Assembly: GCA_942492925.1 (NCBI GenBank) | Contig: OW818641.1 | Location: forward strand, 1,674,001 to 1,738,000 | Direction of reading: 5' to 3' | Length of the DNA stretch: 64,000 bases | From: QZKY01 sp942492925 | GTDB lineage: Bacteria > Pseudomonadota > Gammaproteobacteria > Burkholderiales > Burkholderiaceae_D | Shown: in pieces, positions 37,603-47,598 of the stretch | Position numbering within the stretch: the first letter of the stretch is position 1 | Layout of the letters: the number at the start of each line of letters is the position of its first letter | Translations under genes and position numbers: made by a program | The notes under the pieces: generated by a model | What the model was told of the DNA's origin: nothing | Databases searched by the model: none | Seen by the model: the letters and a program-made list of their open reading frames with translations, nothing else

Positions 37603-38439
37603 ATGGAAAAGCAATACCTCTCTTTACTGCAAGACTTGCTCGACAACGGCGTCCGCAAGGGCGACCGCACCGGCACCGGAACGCTGTCCGTCTTTGGGCG
37701 CATGTACCGCCATGATCTGAGCCAGGGCTTTCCGCTGCTGACCACCAAGCGCCTTCACGTCAAATCCATCCTGATCGAACTCCTCTGGTTTCTCCAGGGC
37801 GGCACCAATACCGCTTTTCTGAAGGAAAACGGCGTCAGCATCTGGGATGAATGGGCCACGGAAACCGGCAACCTCGGCCCGGTTTATGGCGCGCAATGGC
37901 GCGCGTGGGAAGGTATCAACGGCGAAACCATCGACCAAGTCGCCACCGTCATCGACAGCCTGCGCAACAACCCGGACAGCCGCCGTCACATCATCAACGC
38001 ATGGAATGTGGCTTACCTGCCTGACGAAAAAAAATCGCCCGTGCAAAACGCGCTGGACGGAAAGATGGCGCTGCCGCCCTGCCACGTCATGTATCAGTTT
38101 TATGTAGCCAACGGCAGGCTGAGCTGCATGCTTACACAACGCTCCGGCGATTGCTTCCTCGGCGTGCCGTACAACGGCGCGTCCGTCGCTTTTCTCACGC
38201 ACATGGTCGCACAGCAATGCAATCTCGAACCCGGTGAAATCATTCATTCGTTCGGCGATTTGCACCTGTACACCAACCACATCGAGCAAGCGAAACTGCA
38301 AATCTCCCGCCAACCTCGCCCGCTTCCCAAACTGATCATCAAGCGCAAACCCGATTCGATCTTCGACTACAAATTCGACGATTTCGAAATCGCCGACTAC
38401 GACGCGCATCCGCACATCCCCGCGCCGATTGCGGTTTGA
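37603..38439 (+). CDS. thyA: Thymidylate synthase
   Basis: Methylates dUMP to dTMP with methylene-tetrahydrofolate. The 278-residue protein has the folate/dUMP segment KGDRTGTGTLSVFG, the nucleophile Cys in LPPCHVMYQFYV, and the phosphate-binding RSGDCFLGVPYN. ATG 37603 gives better spacing to AGCGGA than ATG 37600. It follows lnt by 31 bases and ends the long plus-strand run of housekeeping genes. Confidence 0.96.
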   Translation: MEKQYLSLLQDLLDNGVRKGDRTGTGTLSVFGRMYRHDLSQGFPLLTTKRLHVKSILIELLWFLQGGTNTAFLKENGVSIWDEWATETGNLGPVYGAQWRAWEGINGETIDQVATVIDSLRNNPDSRRHIINAWNVAYLPDEKKSPVQNALDGKMALPPCHVMYQFYVANGRLSCMLTQRSGDCFLGVPYNGASVAFLTHMVAQQCNLEPGEIIHSFGDLHLYTNHIEQAKLQISRQPRPLPKLIIKRKPDSIFDYKFDDFEIADYDAHPHIPAPIAV

Positions 38440-38929
38440 GCGAGCGCATCACTGAAAAGTTGGCCTGAACGATCCCCCCTTCAAATCCGTGTGAAGGGGG
38501 ATTAGCGCTCCTCGTCAAAACCCAAATCCCGGTTCCCTGTTTGCTTGTCGCAAATTGGTCTGCCCCCCTGATCAACTTGCCTTTTTGGCATTGCTCACGC
38601 AAAACCAAACATTTAACACGCACGAAGGACGCAATCGCGTTTATGCCCCGGAAGCAGATTAAAGCTCTGGCCAGGCAAACTTGCAAACTGCTCATCAACC
38701 TCTGCCATCAAGCTCATGATCCAAGAATGTCCACTGTGCCGGGTAGTCCATGGCCCCCCTTCCATTGAAATCAAGAAATTTGATAATCAGCAACTCACAG
38801 GCTCAGGAATAAGGGTAGAAGTGAGGAAAGCCTTTCTAGCATGAGGTCTGTAATCGGGCTGATGCCACTGCTAGCTTTTTACCTGCGTACATGGGAAATA
38901 ACCGCAGTCTTCTTGGAATGAGGTGCAGG
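38440..38929. other. Intergenic region after thyA
   Basis: About 490 bases without a supported gene. A strong hairpin lies at 38472-38502. The rest shows no repeat or promoter that I can support, and short frames here lack ribosome sites and family resemblance. Confidence 0.5.
38472..38502. terminator. Strong hairpin after thyA, probable transcription terminator
   Basis: ATCCCCCCTTCA pairs with TGAAGGGGGAT around an eight-base loop. No T-run follows, so it may be an RNA-stabilising structure rather than an intrinsic terminator. Confidence 0.5.
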
Positions 38930-39571
38930 ATGAATAAATTTCTAAAATCTGAGAAATTTTTTGTTTACCTATGCAGCAGTTATCTTGTTTTTATACTGCT
39001 CATACCTCTCTTTACTTCCCCAGAAAACATCAAACTCGCTCTTTATGAAGAGGGGATAATAGAAGTCGTTATTTGTGCAGCATTACTTATAGCGGCTTTT
39101 CAACTGGCCTTTTCCAGATTGCGCACCAGAGCCAAATGGCCATTGACTTTCCTTTTTATTATCATGGCCATCAAGGAAACGAACATACAAAAAATGTTTT
39201 CAATAACAGAGAAATCGTCTGGCCCACTGGTCGGAAAAATTATTGTCTACACCATTGAATTGGTATTCATCTGCTTGTTGATTGATTGCGCCATTCTGGT
39301 TTTCCGCTTTTTAACCCAGAAATCTCAACAGCACACTTTTAATTGGCGATGCACCTTTCTTGCAGCTGCCTTGCTCCCCATTTCCAAATTGCTGCATTAC
39401 CTCCCCGATATCCTGATCGCAAATTTTGGCTACGCAGCCGTCTCGTACCCCGTCATCTATAGCTCGATGCTGGCAGAAGGGTTGGAATTTCTAAGTGCGG
39501 GAATGGTGACCTGGATTCTTTATGCCAACATAGATGAGTTTTACTCTGCTGAAAGATATCAGATCAGATAA
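38930..39571 (+). CDS. Integral membrane protein of unknown function, AT-rich gene
   Basis: A 213-residue hydrophobic protein with about five membrane helices (for example FFVYLCSSYLVFILLIPLF and IIEVVICAALLIAAFQLAF). I do not recognise the family. The gene is clearly richer in A and T than its neighbours and stands at the boundary of the eroded cluster, which may indicate separate acquisition. GAGGTG lies before ATG 38930. It converges with the broken P-type ATPase gene 19 bases away. Confidence 0.7.
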   Translation: MNKFLKSEKFFVYLCSSYLVFILLIPLFTSPENIKLALYEEGIIEVVICAALLIAAFQLAFSRLRTRAKWPLTFLFIIMAIKETNIQKMFSITEKSSGPLVGKIIVYTIELVFICLLIDCAILVFRFLTQKSQQHTFNWRCTFLAAALLPISKLLHYLPDILIANFGYAAVSYPVIYSSMLAEGLEFLSAGMVTWILYANIDEFYSAERYQIR

Positions 39572-39590
39572 TTAAAGGGGCCAATATGAA

Positions 39591-42313
39591 CTACCCTTTC
39601 ATTCCAATACTCGCCTGATTTCGCCACAGCCTTGCTTGAAAGTACTTTCGAAGTTCATCCACACCCAGCATCACCAGCGCAAGCGGCACCACCGCAAACC
39701 AGACCCACCATGGTACTGGCGCGGTGCCGAACATCGTATTCCCCACTGGCGTGTACACCACGAACAGAATCAGTATCACTTCAAACGCAATCCCGGCGAG
39801 GATGATGGGATTGCTCAGCCAGTTCGATGCAAACACAGAACGCGTGGCGCTGCGGCACAGGAAGACATTCATGATTTGCATGACGACGACGGCACTCAGG
39901 CAGGCAGTTGTCGCGACAATATAGTCTGGATGATGCCCACCCAATTCCTGCCCGTATTCCCACCCAAAGCCTTTGAGCACGATGAAGAATATGGCCATCG
40001 CTGCAACCGACTCCATCAGCCCGAGCAGCAAGAAAGCGCGCAGCGCCAGTCCTGTATTGAACAGTTTTTCATCGCGCGGACGCGGCGGCCGTTGCATGAC
40101 TTCCGGATCCGGTTTTTCCGCGCCCAGCCCAACCGCTGGCAGCGAATCCGTTCCGAGATCAATCAACAGCACCTGGATCAGCGTCAAGCCGAGCGGCACC
40201 TTGAAGAGCACAAAGGCAATGAATGGAATCAGCTCTGGCACGTTCGAGGTCAGGATGTAGGTGATGAATTTCTGGATACTCTCGAACACCCCGCGCCCCT
40301 CTTCGATGGCGCTGACGATGCTGGCGAAGTTATCGTCCAGCAGCACCATGTCGGCAGATTCTTTCGCCACATCCGTTCCCGTGATCCCCATTGCAATGCC
40401 GATGTGTGCGGATTTCAGCGCAGGCGCATCGTTCACGCCATCGCCGGTGACCGCGACGATATGTCCTTTTTCCTTGAGCACATCCACAATGCGGCGCTTT
40501 TGATCCGCACCGATCCGCGCAAACAGAATTTCTTCCGCATCCAGCGCCAGCATCAATTGCGTGTCTGAAATCATGCGCAGTTTTTCGCCGGTGATCACGG
40601 TCACATTTTCCGTTTGCGTCAGCCCAATCTCTCTGCGCAATCGCCGCAGCCGTGCGCGGGTGATCGCCCGTCACCATGATCACGCGTATGCCTGCCGCAC
40701 GACATTGGCGAATGGCTTCCGGCACTTCAGGGCGCGGCGGATCTTCCAGCCCCACCAATCCGGCAAACACCATGCCGGTTTCCACGTCACGATTTTTCCA
40801 GTCGCCGTCTATTGCTTTGTGCGCGATGGCGAGCACCCGCAATCCTCTGCCTGTCATTTCATCCTGAAGGCGATGTATCTTTTCGCGTTCGCCATCCGTC
40901 AATTCGCGGAGCGTGCCGTCCTGCCATACCCCCTCACACAGAGGCAGTACCGCCTCCGGCGCACCCTTGCAATACAAGTGCGGGCCATCTTCGGCCTGGT
41001 GGATCGTGGACAGTCTCAGGCGATCCGTATCGAAGGGAATTTCATGGAGTTTGAGGAAGGCCGCGTGGGGCTGGGCAAAAACCGCTGCGCCATCTCGACC
41101 AGTGCAATTTCCATCGGATCGCCGATCAACGGTCTTTCCATCGCCGTTGCGCCATTGCGCAAGTCATGACAGTAAAAAGCGACTTCATGAAAACAGCGTT
41201 GCGTTTCCGAATATGCGCAGGGTGCACTTCGGAAGTGAACTGCAAACGTGCTCGTCGCCTGCGTAATAGACTTGCTTCACGATCATCCGGTTTTGTGTCA
41301 AGCGTACCGGTCTTGTCGGTGCAGATCACCGTCGTCGACCCCAATGTCTCGACTGACGGCAGATAACGAATCAGTACGTTCCGCTTTGCCATACGCTGCG
41401 TTCCCAGCACGAGCGATAAAGTTAGCGTAGCCAGCAATCCTTCGGGCACCAGCGCCACAATAATGCCGATCGGCAAAACGAACGCCTTCCATAAAGAGAT
41501 ACCAACCAGTATCCATCCGGCAAGAAAGAAAATACCGCCAATTACAATAGACAGCACCACAATAATGCGGCTCAGTCTGTGCCATTTCCATTTTAAGCGG
41601 CGAAGCCAGTTCGATATTGGTTTGCAACAAATGTGCAATTGTGCCGAATTCCGAACGCGATCCCGTCGCATAGACAATCGCTTTGGCTTGCCCGGCCACC
41701 ATTGATGTCCCGGCCAGCAAGACATTCTGCGCATGCAGCAATTCACCGTTACGCTCGCAGGGTTCGGCTTCGCGTACCTGAGGCATCGATTCGCCGGTCA
41801 CGCTGGCATTATTTACGCGAACGCCGTAGGCTTCGACTAAGCGACAATCCGCTGGAATATTGTCGCCTGCTTCCAGCAGAAAAATATCGCCCGGCACAAT
41901 CTGCTCAATCGGCAATACGGCTCCACACCGTCCTTCGCGCAACACATCGCCTGACGCGGCAATAGATCCTTCAGTGCATTCAGCGTTTTTTCGATCCGCC
42001 ATTCCTGCCAGAATGCAAACAATCCATTGATCAGAATCACGCAGATGATGGCCATGCCGACATGGCGCCATCCCTGATCGGGATCATGCCATTCTGAGAA
42101 AAAGGACAGGCCTGCGGCGACCCACAAAATCAGCGCAAAGAAATGGGTGAATTCCTTGACGAATCGCAGCACCATCGATTCGCCCTTGATTTCTTCAATA
42201 TGGTTGGGGCCGTATTCTTCGAGCCGCCGCTTTGCTTCACTCTGCGAGAGACCTTCTGGGCTGCCTCCCAGACTTTTGATGGCCTCGTCTATCGTGAGCA
42301 AATGGATTTTCAT
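39591..42313 (-). pseudogene. Cation-transporting P-type (Ca2+-like) ATPase, multiply frameshifted
   Basis: The pieces of a P2-type cation pump are spread over shifting frames. The cation-ATPase N-terminus (MKIHLLTIDEAIKSLGGSPE) breaks near 41940. The actuator segment NNASVTGES, the phosphorylation motif CTDKTGTL (broken just after by an extra base near 41290), MYCKGAPEAVLPLCEG, and MVTGDHPRTAAAIA (broken near 40640) follow in other frames. The hinge VTGDGVNDAPALKSAHIGIA and the last six membrane helices are in one frame to 39591. At least four frameshifts are needed. This is a true decayed gene, third in a former minus-strand operon. Confidence 0.9.
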
Positions 42314-42319
42314 GGATCG

Positions 42320-43927
42320 CTATTCCAGTTTTTGTTCGAGCATGCTCCACCCAGGATCGCTGCCCGGAAAGCCGTTCACCCCATTGTTGTAAAACACCAC
42401 GGCTTCGGCAAGTTCATTGTCTTCCAGTGGTTGGCTGGCCGACTGAAGCGCATTCAGCACCGTCACATCGGCTTCGGAAGCGTCCTTGCCTTGTTGCATG
42501 CGCTGTGCGATGCGATCACGCATGGCGGCATCTTCCGCCTGAATGGATGCCATCATGAACGGCACCCGCATGTTGCTGGCAAGACGGCGGAATTGTTCGC
42601 GCTCCTCCTGCCTGAGAAATGCCGCATCGACGATGACCCGATAACCCGAACGCAGCAGGTTCTGTGCAGTGTCATGCAGTTGCTGATACGTGCTTGCCGT
42701 GGCCTCAGCCGTATAGATATTTTTGCCCAGAGAAGATTGGCTGCTTTCCGTGGCAGTCAAGCCAAACAGCCGCTTGCGCTCAACATCGGAGCGAATGCGG
42801 ATCGCGCCGAAGCGTTCCAGCGCTGCTTGTGAAAATGTCGTTTTGCCCGAGCCCGGCAAACCGTGTGTAATGAGCAACGCCGGTGTCGGACGCGCCAGAC
42901 AACTACAGGCAATCGACAGATATTTGATAGAACACTTCCTGTGCATGAAATTGCTTATCCTGGCTCGACGGCAGGCTGGGCCGCGCGAATGGCATTCACC
43001 TTGGCGCGCACGGCTGCACGGTAGGATGCATACAAGGGCAGCAAGGCCAGCCCTTCGTAATCGCCCGTGATTTCCAGCCAGCCATTCAGCAGTCGATACG
43101 CCAAATCGGACCGGTCGTAATACAGCAAATCCATGAAGGGGAAAGCGATATCCGAAACGACGTCGATCCATCGCAATCCCGGATCGAATTCTATGCCGTC
43201 AAAAGGTGTGGCAGCTTCATTCATGACGAGAATATTCCCAAGATGCAGATCACCGTGGCACTCGCGCACGAAGCCTTTCATTAGACGGTTTTCGAATCAA
43301 AGCGTTTCATGGGTCTGGAATTCATCTTCCGTCGCATCATCCATGGCCGTCACAACAAACTGTGTTGCCGAATTCAGAAAACCGTCTGGCATCTGCGAGA
43401 AATTCTGTTTCATCAAATCATGCACATCGTTCGCGCTTCCATAGCGCGCATCCGGGGGCAACGCGAGAAAGCGTCTGGTGAAACCGCGCCAATACATGCG
43501 CGAGACTGTCGATATGCGATGGCATCAATTTTCCCGCTTCGATCAGTTTGTCCCTTTCCGCTTCTGTTGAAAAGCGGCGCATCCTGACAGCGTATTCGAT
43601 GGCAGGCACCGCTCCCATGACCGGGGCATCATGGGTTCCGCCAATCGGCACCACATCCACGTAGATATCTTTCGCCATACGCGAATTCAAACGGACTTCT
43701 TCATTGCAGAAATGCTGCCTGCGCGCCAGAGTCGTAAAGTCGAGGAAACCAACATCCAGCGATTTCTTGATCTTGTAGGCGTATTCCCCTGCCAGCAAGA
43801 CCCATGAGATATGGGTTTCAAACAAGACGACGTCGTTGACCGGCTCAGGAAATCCTTGACCTTCCCGAAGGAGAGCAATCATTCTGGCTTGTGCTTCCAA
43901 CTCTTTTCCCGAACTGTAACGCGTCAT
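42320..43927 (-). pseudogene. APH-like / AAA ATP-binding fusion protein, frameshifted
   Basis: Remains of a bifunctional protein with an N-terminal aminoglycoside-phosphotransferase-like fold (AYKIKKSLDVGFLDFTTL, then CHGDLHLGNILVM and GIEFDPGLRWIDVVSDIAF). A C-terminal P-loop kinase-like domain (ITHGLPGSGKTTFSQAALER, VIVDAAFLRQEER) follows. The family is COG2187 joined to COG0645. At least three frame changes, near 43480, 43290 and 42960, break it. The function of intact members is unknown; they usually occur with stress proteins and P-type pumps. It stops six bases before the broken ATPase start. Confidence 0.88.
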
Positions 43928-43929
43928 TT

Positions 43930-44412
43930 CTGCTCAAGTCTTTCGTCTTCTCTATCGCCAATATCCAGAGGCGCAATCCCGCACACCATCATGCTGTGAA
44001 TGGCCTGTTCGCCGTCAGGGTGGTACTTCAAGGCACGAAGCCTGCATCACATCGAGAGCGACTTCACCTGAAAGCCTGAGGAAGTGCTTTGGTTCTGTTT
44101 GGCGTCTTTGGGTACGATTATGGCGGATTTGGGGAGGTCTAACAATGAAGAAAACGCCGCACCGTGCGTATCCGCCACACAATGCACGGGCCACTGTCCA
44201 CCGAAAGACTGGAAAGAACAATGATTGGCGGGGTGCCAGTCTCGCGTCGCCACCACCGGAAGACGTTGTTCGACAAAGCGCGAAATATAACGATTCAGCA
44301 CAGGAACGATTTCATCTGCACCAGCGAGCGCCAGTGCGCCGTCCGGCAAAAAATCGTTTTTCAAACCCACGATGATCAGTGCGTCTCCAGGTCCCAATCG
44401 AACTTTTTCCAT
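43930..44412 (-). pseudogene. Nicotinamidase/isochorismatase-like gene with internal deletion
   Basis: The first 105 codons are good nicotinamidase sequence: DALIIVGLKNDFLPDGALAL, the metal-site VATRDWHPANHCSF, and WPVHCVADTHGA. The frame then stops at 44047. The C-terminal end resumes in another frame (KYHPDGEQAIHSMMVCGIAP). The segment that should carry the catalytic cysteine (usually in GLATDYCV) is missing, so a deletion of roughly 150-200 bases plus a frameshift has inactivated it. It was probably the first gene of the minus-strand operon. Confidence 0.8.
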
Positions 44413-44491
44413 GTTTGCGCGCGATGATGTTAAGGAATGACACTACTCTAAGAGACTGCTTACTCAACATAAAGTGTGGCTCGGCGTCAGA

Positions 44492-44505
44492 TTGATGAAT
44501 CTCAA
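44492..44505. promoter_or_regulatory. FNR/ANR-like box between divergent NAD-salvage pseudogenes
   Basis: TTGATGAATCTCAA matches 9 of 10 positions of TTGAT-N4-ATCAA. On the minus strand a -10-like TATGTT (44471-44466) puts transcription near 44459, about 40 bases from the box centre, as at class II FNR-activated promoters. It could have driven the nicotinamidase-APH/AAA-ATPase operon and perhaps the divergent gene too. Confidence 0.6.
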
Positions 44506-44562
44506 TGTTTATCCAGCTCAGGTCTTTAGACAAAATCCATCCTTTTCTTTCACGCCATCCAG

Positions 44563-44950
44563 ATGAAAATTTCTGTCGATAGTGCGCTACTGACGGATCT
44601 CTACGAACTCACGATGCCGCAAACTTACTTCAAGCATCGAATAAATGCGACAGCATCGTTTAAGCACTTTGTGCACAAATTGCCGGCCAATCGCAACTTT
44701 CTTGTGTCAGCCTGATTGGAGCAAATCATTGACTATCTGAGTAAGCCGCGCTTCAAGCTGGAAGATATTGCCTGGCTGCGCGCATGCGGAAAATTTGATG
44801 ACGATTTCATCGATTCGATATTTTCGCTTTACCGGCGAGGTCGACGCCACGCCGGAAGGCTCGATTTTTTCGAGAACCAACCCATCTTGCGCACTCCCCC
44901 CATTGCGAGAAGCGCTCCTGAAACGCGTTATTTCCGAAGAGAAATTCTGG
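44563..44950 (+). pseudogene. Nicotinate phosphoribosyltransferase remnant
   Basis: Only the N-terminal third of a roughly 450-residue NAD-salvage enzyme remains. LLTDLYELTMPQTYFKHRI is the family start. An in-frame TGA at 44713 interrupts the conserved NFLVSA-GLEQIIDYL. A frameshift follows SIF near 44825 (RFTGEVDATPEGSIF in another frame), and another before FENQPILRTPP and PLREALLKRVISEEKF. Resemblance fades after about 44950. The catalytic C-terminal part is absent, so it cannot work. Confidence 0.88.
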
Positions 44951-45316
44951 CACTACATCCATCCCTCCAGTCGGTGCGCTCTCTTTCCTTTCGCGAAATT
45001 CAAGTCTTACCCGCTCCTACCAAAAGCCTTTCAAAGACGTCCCACTGCCCTGTATTACCTTCCTCTCTTCTATCGGCGCTGCCCAAGCAGCTTAACGAAC
45101 GGTAAACCCCATCGCAGAGAGCGCCATCAACCAGAAATGTCTCACATAATTTTATTGGCAGATCCTCGGTTGTAGGAAAGTTCCTACAGCACACGCCCGT
45201 ATTCCTACACTGCGTTTAGGCCCTTGCTGATACCCTGCATGATTGCAAATAGGAATAATGATCGAACCTACAAAGACTTTTGATTTCCATCAGGAAACAA
45301 GGAGGAAAAAAACCAG

Positions 45317-46270
45317 GTGTGTTTTCTGACCAACAAAAAAGATATTTCGCCAACCGACAGCACAAAGATGATGGGGGATCTCGATATGTATTCCACAAAA
45401 ATATCTGAACTACGCTCCGAACAAGCAAATGTGACTCCGTCCGCAAACGGAATCGAGGCAGGTCGGCAACGCCATGGCAAGCTCTGGTCAAATCTAAGGG
45501 AGGTTTGTGAGCTGTTGCGCATTCAGGTTTCTAACAACTCCTCAATCGGCAACGAAGAAATTCTTTTCCAGCACGTACAGTTCAAAGCTGGCCAGCGCAT
45601 CTTCACGACAGATCAACCTTTCGACATGCTCTATATCGTCAATTCTGGTTTTGTCAAAACTGTTCTGATTGACGAACTCGGCAACGAACAAGTACTGAGT
45701 TTTCCGATGAAGTCTGATCTCCTTGGGGTCGACGGCATTCACAACAAACGATACGCTTCCGAAGCTGTTGCACTCTCGGACTGTGATTTGATTCTGCTGC
45801 CATTCAAGAAATTGACCGCACTGGGCCGCAGCCACACTGAGTTTGAACACGCCATGTACGGCGTCATGAGCCGCGAACTGGTACGCGAACAATCCATGAT
45901 TTGCATGCTGGGCACATTGAGCGCCGAAGGACGCGTGGCACGTTTCCTCGTGTCCTTGTCGGACAAATTTGCGCAAATGGGATATTCCAGCAAAATTTTC
46001 AATCTGCGCATGACCCGACACGAAATCGGCAGCTATCTCGGTCTGACGTTGGAAACCGTCAGCCGCACCTTGTCCGCCTTGAATGAAATGGGATTGATTG
46101 GTGTCGATCAGAAAACCATCGAACTGAAGGAAATCGACACGCTTCGCACCCTGCGTCGCCTTCCACCGTCAAAGTCCCGTGCGAAGGAGGATGGCGCAGG
46201 GAAACTCAAAGCCATCCCAAAAAAACAAACCACCAACTGGCCAGATTCAGAAAGCGTTACCACCCACTAG
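45317..46270 (+). CDS. Crp/Fnr-family regulator without the FNR iron-sulfur ligands
   Basis: A 317-residue transcription factor with a long N-terminal extension (about 1-75), a cyclic-nucleotide-binding fold (about 80-195) and a helix-turn-helix (about 232-262). The recognition helix LTLE246TVS249R250 has the E--SR pattern of FNR, predicting binding to TTGAT-N4-ATCAA. Only Cys64 sits where an FNR N-terminal cysteine is expected; the other cluster ligands, including the one in the sensor domain, are replaced. GTG 45317 is the chosen start, behind GGAGG at an 11-base spacing; later ATGs at about 45369 are alternatives. It remains intact beside its probable decayed targets. Confidence 0.85.
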   Translation: MCFLTNKKDISPTDSTKMMGDLDMYSTKISELRSEQANVTPSANGIEAGRQRHGKLWSNLREVCELLRIQVSNNSSIGNEEILFQHVQFKAGQRIFTTDQPFDMLYIVNSGFVKTVLIDELGNEQVLSFPMKSDLLGVDGIHNKRYASEAVALSDCDLILLPFKKLTALGRSHTEFEHAMYGVMSRELVREQSMICMLGTLSAEGRVARFLVSLSDKFAQMGYSSKIFNLRMTRHEIGSYLGLTLETVSRTLSALNEMGLIGVDQKTIELKEIDTLRTLRRLPPSKSRAKEDGAGKLKAIPKKQTTNWPDSESVTTH

Positions 46271-46305
46271 CTAATCGTATTAAACCTCTCCAAGGTGAAA
46301 ATTAA

Positions 46306-46335
46306 AGGGGCTCCGCAACGGAGCCCCTCTTTTTT
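46306..46335. terminator. Rho-independent terminator between the Fnr-like gene and cpoB
   Basis: AGGGGCTCCG pairs perfectly with CGGAGCCCCT across a CAA loop, followed by CTTTTTT. It serves the plus-strand regulator and may also stop the minus-strand Tol-Pal operon. Confidence 0.9.
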
Positions 46336-46361
46336 GTTCTGTAGCAAAAAAGTGCTGCCAT

Positions 46362-47084
46362 CTATTCAGATTTCAGCCGTTCCTTTGCTGTTTCTGCCGC
46401 CTCAGATTTGGGGTATTGCGCAATCAGCTTCTTCAGCGTCTTTTTGGCATTGACCTTGTCTTTCATCTCAGTGTAGCAACTGGCGATGTTCAACATGGCA
46501 TCGGGCGATCGAGAGCTCTTGGGGTGTGATTTAATGAGGGCCATTTGCGTGCTGATCGCTTTTTTATAGTCTCGCAACGCATAATACGAACTTCCAAGAA
46601 AATACTGTGCGGATGCCACAAAACCGGATTTCGGATAACGCTCCACAAACTCGGAAAAGGCCCCACTGGCCGACTTGTAGTCGCCAGCCTTAAATTGCGC
46701 AAACGCTGCATCGTAGGCATTCTGTTCCGACGATTCGACAGTCACCGACTTCCCGTCTATAACAACTTGTTGCGGCTCCAGTTTCCGCATACGGTTATCC
46801 AGTTCAGTGTAAAAATCTTTTTGGCGACCCTGAGCATTGGCCAATTCGTTGGTCAGGACTTCCACCTGCCCGCGCAACTTTGCCACCTCCTGGCGTAGCG
46901 CTTCATTCTGACTGGATAGCTCAAGCACACTGGACGTATCCGCCTTGCCATCCAATTTTGTACGGATATCCACCACCGCCTTGCGCGCTTCGGAATCTTC
47001 AAACAATCCTGCCGTCGCAAGCGACGGCAGGATGATTGTGACGGCCAATACAGCCGTCTTCAATATAGAACGAATGGGTAGCAT
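46362..47084 (-). CDS. cpoB: Cell division coordinator CpoB (YbgF), Tol-Pal system
   Basis: Periplasmic protein coordinating peptidoglycan synthesis with outer-membrane constriction. The 240-residue protein has a signal peptide (ending ATA, before GLFEDSEARKA), a coiled coil (about 40-95) that trimerises, and C-terminal TPR repeats (YDAAFAQFKAGDYKSASGAF, AQYFLGSSYYALRDYKKA). ATG 47084 overlaps the pal stop (TGATG). It is the last gene of the tol-pal operon. Confidence 0.93.
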   Translation of the reverse strand: MLPIRSILKTAVLAVTIILPSLATAGLFEDSEARKAVVDIRTKLDGKADTSSVLELSSQNEALRQEVAKLRGQVEVLTNELANAQGRQKDFYTELDNRMRKLEPQQVVIDGKSVTVESSEQNAYDAAFAQFKAGDYKSASGAFSEFVERYPKSGFVASAQYFLGSSYYALRDYKKAISTQMALIKSHPKSSRSPDAMLNIASCYTEMKDKVNAKKTLKKLIAQYPKSEAAETAKERLKSE

Positions 47085-47551
47085 CAATACACGATATCAG
47101 CGCGACGATTCTCTGCCCAAGATGCTTCGTCGTGACCTTTAGCTTTCGGTTTTTCCTTGCCAAAGGAAACCACTTCGATGCGCTTGGACGATACGCCTTG
47201 CAAAGACATGGTCTTGCGTACAGCTTGTGCGCGTTTCTGACCCAGTGCCAGGTTATATTCGCTACCACCGCGCTCGTCGGTGTTACCTTGGATAACGATC
47301 TTGCGCTTGTCATTCTTCACGGCGTCAACGTGCTTTTTGACTACCGGCTTGTATTCGCTCTTGACGTCGTATTTATCGAAGTCGAAGTACACGCTGGTCG
47401 GATTTGCCTTGGTACCCACAGCACCGGAACCTACACCGGAAGCGGCAGCGGATCCATCAGCAGACTGGCCGTCCAGCGAACCGGTCGAGCTACATGCACC
47501 CAGAATGACTGCACAAGATACAACAGCCAATAAGGCCTTAATGTTACGCAT
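47084..47551 (-). CDS. pal: Peptidoglycan-associated lipoprotein Pal
   Basis: Outer-membrane lipoprotein that binds peptidoglycan and TolB. The 155-residue protein has a signal and lipobox (VILGAC), a Ser/Gly linker and an OmpA-like domain with VYFDFDKYDVKSEYK, QGNTDERGGSEYNLALGQKR and the terminal ENRRADIVY. ATG 47551 follows GAGGA; an upstream GTG was rejected. It follows tolB by 47 bases. Confidence 0.96.
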   Translation of the reverse strand: MRNIKALLAVVSCAVILGACSSTGSLDGQSADGSAAASGVGSGAVGTKANPTSVYFDFDKYDVKSEYKPVVKKHVDAVKNDKRKIVIQGNTDERGGSEYNLALGQKRAQAVRKTMSLQGVSSKRIEVVSFGKEKPKAKGHDEASWAENRRADIVY

Positions 47552-47598
47552 AATTTTTCCTCTCACTTAAAAAAAAGTTACTTCATAAAAAAAGAAAG

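Noticed and set aside
38541..38768. Short frame in the region after thyA
   Set aside because: No ribosome site or family; composition of random non-coding sequence.
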